The position numbers and the translations under genes are program-made. From Tubiluchus corallicola (taxonomy: Eukaryota > Priapulida > Priapulimorpha > Priapulimorphida > Tubiluchidae), in contig JAQGDQ010000020.1 of the NCBI GenBank assembly GCA_030141605.1, positions 558,001 to 622,000 of the forward strand: a stretch of 64,000 nucleotides of DNA, read 5' to 3'. Positions 62,673-64,000 of this stretch are shown here, in pieces (positions within the stretch are counted from its first letter, which is position 1; each line of letters opens with the position of its first letter). Under the pieces are notes generated by a model. That model saw only the letters and a list, made by a program, of their open reading frames with translations. It was not told the DNA's origin and made no database searches.

Positions 62673-64000
62673 ATGAAGGTATTCGTATTTTTCCTCTGCA
62701 TTACAGTAAGTAGACATATAAATTACAATAGTATAGTAACTAGTTATTTTCGTATATTGTAAAAAAGTTCGTAAGTATTAACATTACAGTTGGTTAGAGC
62801 ACAGCGCACATATGGGGTTCGGTATTTCTTGTGTGAAAATGGTTTTATTTTAAATTGACCAATTGAGTAAATGCATTTAATCATTGCTTTTCCAATATAT
62901 ACTACTTTATTGTGCCTAATGCAATTTAAGGTCAGGGAAATAACTGCAAGACAAAAGTTGAGCGACACCAAGCATTGTCAGAAAAAGTGACCTCCAGGAG
63001 TACTTCGCGGGGCTGGGGTTCGCTGCTATTTACGTATTTCAGGAAGAGTGTATGTTTGCATCCAGACATGGCTAAGACACCTCTGTCGGTTCCGTCTCTC
63101 ATGTTAGACGTGATAATGAGCTGGGTTCCAGTCACACCACAACCTCGTTCATTAAATAGGCATCCTGTCACTGAGTGCTGAATTACACAAAAAGTTATTT
63201 TTATGTCTTATACGTTTATTGTTTACACAATAATATGGAAAAAATACAGACTGATTTCATGATTTGTAATAAGTAAATATGCGACAAATTTTTACACAGT
63301 TGTTTTTCTTTTCTCACTGAAATTATAATTCGTTGATGAGAGTCGTTTGTTGCCTGTTTGTTCTTTCTATTTTTCACGTGTTTTACAACACCTAGAAAAA
63401 ACTGTGTGCAATTAATCAAACAATTATGCAAACTGCAAGCTCTGTTAAACTCTGCTGTTTCGGACTTCAGGTCACCTTTGCTTATTCCTATGGCGGGCGA
63501 CGAAATAGCCACGACGACAAAGGCGTTTACGCTTGGAATACGTCGACGTCAAGCAATGGGGTCACTCATTTGAAACAGTTCCAGGTATCACCCAGCCAGA
63601 AGTCCAGTAGTACACCATATAAGACATTTGGAAGCCGTGGGCAGCAGCAAAAATCAAATGCTTTTGATGATAACGGGCTGCCCACTAGAGTCCTGGAGCA
63701 TCCCACTGCGCAGTTCCGGTCAGACATCATCCAAGGACAGCTTGCGGATGACGACGAATCATTTAACCTTTATAAAAGAAAACTGTATTACGATATTCCC
63801 AAGGATGAGAAATTCGGATCAAAAGAAGCAGCCATGGCTTACCTGAATGCTGACAAGGACATTCGACAAGATGTCTACCTACGCAAAGCAAGACTGGACA
63901 AATATCAAGGTCCCTTGTGGCGTCATTACCAGAGAAGCGACCTCTATGAGAACAATCCAGAAAGTCGATATTATGGGAATGCCGAGATTGGTAACCATAT
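62673..64000 (+). CDS. Secreted protein C, partial (runs off the window)
   Basis: Exon 1, 62673-62705, encodes MKVFVFFLCIT and ends in phase 0 at ACA|GTAAGT. Exon 2 starts at 63471 after GGACTTCAG and is open to the window end (176 codons). The spliced start MKVFVFFLCITVTFAYS is a clear signal peptide with cleavage expected after the Ala/Ser. The mature part is hydrophilic, with Tyr, Arg, Asp and Lys (YSYGGRRNSHDDKGVYAW, KLYYDIPKDEKFGSKEAA, DVYLRKARLDKYQGPLWRHY), and has no Cys in the visible part. I do not recognise the family. It shares the short-signal-exon/long-exon plan of proteins A and B but not their Thr repeats, and its intron phase (0 against 1) differs. Confidence 0.75.
62932..63171 (-). 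other. Antisense open frame in intron 1 of protein C
   Basis: A 79-codon minus frame (MTGCLFNERGCGVTGTQLII onward, ending VLQLFP) has balanced composition and even codon use, unlike the AT-rich intron around it. It ends just before a TTTCCCTGA stop. It may be a captured or retroposed coding fragment. No family recognised. Confidence 0.3.

Overview
This is animal nuclear DNA. The genes are split by GT..AG introns with consistent phases, the base composition is AT-rich, microsatellites are long, and remnants of many transposon classes are present. No bacterial operon, CRISPR array or rRNA was seen. The Tan-type hydrolases, a single NSMCE3 gene, a LINE zinc-knuckle tail, Helitrons and a Ty3/gypsy fragment with integrase ahead of reverse transcriptase fit an invertebrate, probably a protostome. 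I cannot name the species.
Layout. (1) 1-3.2 kb: non-coding, with a terminal-inverted-repeat element at 1.4-2.6 kb. (2) 3.2-14.9 kb (+): a nine-exon Tan-like Ntn hydrolase gene whose terminal exon is tandemly duplicated. Intron 7 carries low-complexity DNA, an old Helitron copy and a pogo/Tigger-like element. (3) 16.3-31.6 kb: an accessory block. It holds a head-to-tail array of five non-autonomous Helitrons, a broken Ty3/gypsy fragment, a 1.8 kb long-TIR element, MITEs, a LINE tail whose zinc-knuckle codons are amplified into a higher-order tandem array, another LINE 3' end, a G-rich minisatellite and about 560 bp of pure (CA)n. (4) 33.1-38.75 kb (+): a second Tan-like gene with the same nine-exon structure and intron phases. 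(5) 39.1-43.5 kb (-): the MAGE-domain subunit NSMCE3 of the SMC5/6 complex, convergent with the second Tan-like gene; its first exon may lie near 48.6 kb. (6) 49.2-64 kb: three genes for secreted proteins, each with a tiny signal-peptide exon followed by a long exon. Two (-) encode Thr/Tyr-rich repeat proteins. The third (+) runs off the window.
Working together. The sequence shows a tandem duplication of Tan-like genes, a housekeeping genome-maintenance gene, and a cluster of secreted low-complexity Tyr-rich proteins. Tan enzymes hydrolyse beta-alanyl-amine conjugates in insects. A link between these hydrolases and the Tyr-rich secreted proteins (for example cross-linked or sclerotised material) is only an inference from proximity. 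Almost every coding model here was assembled by eye from splice sites and family resemblance, and should be checked against transcripts.
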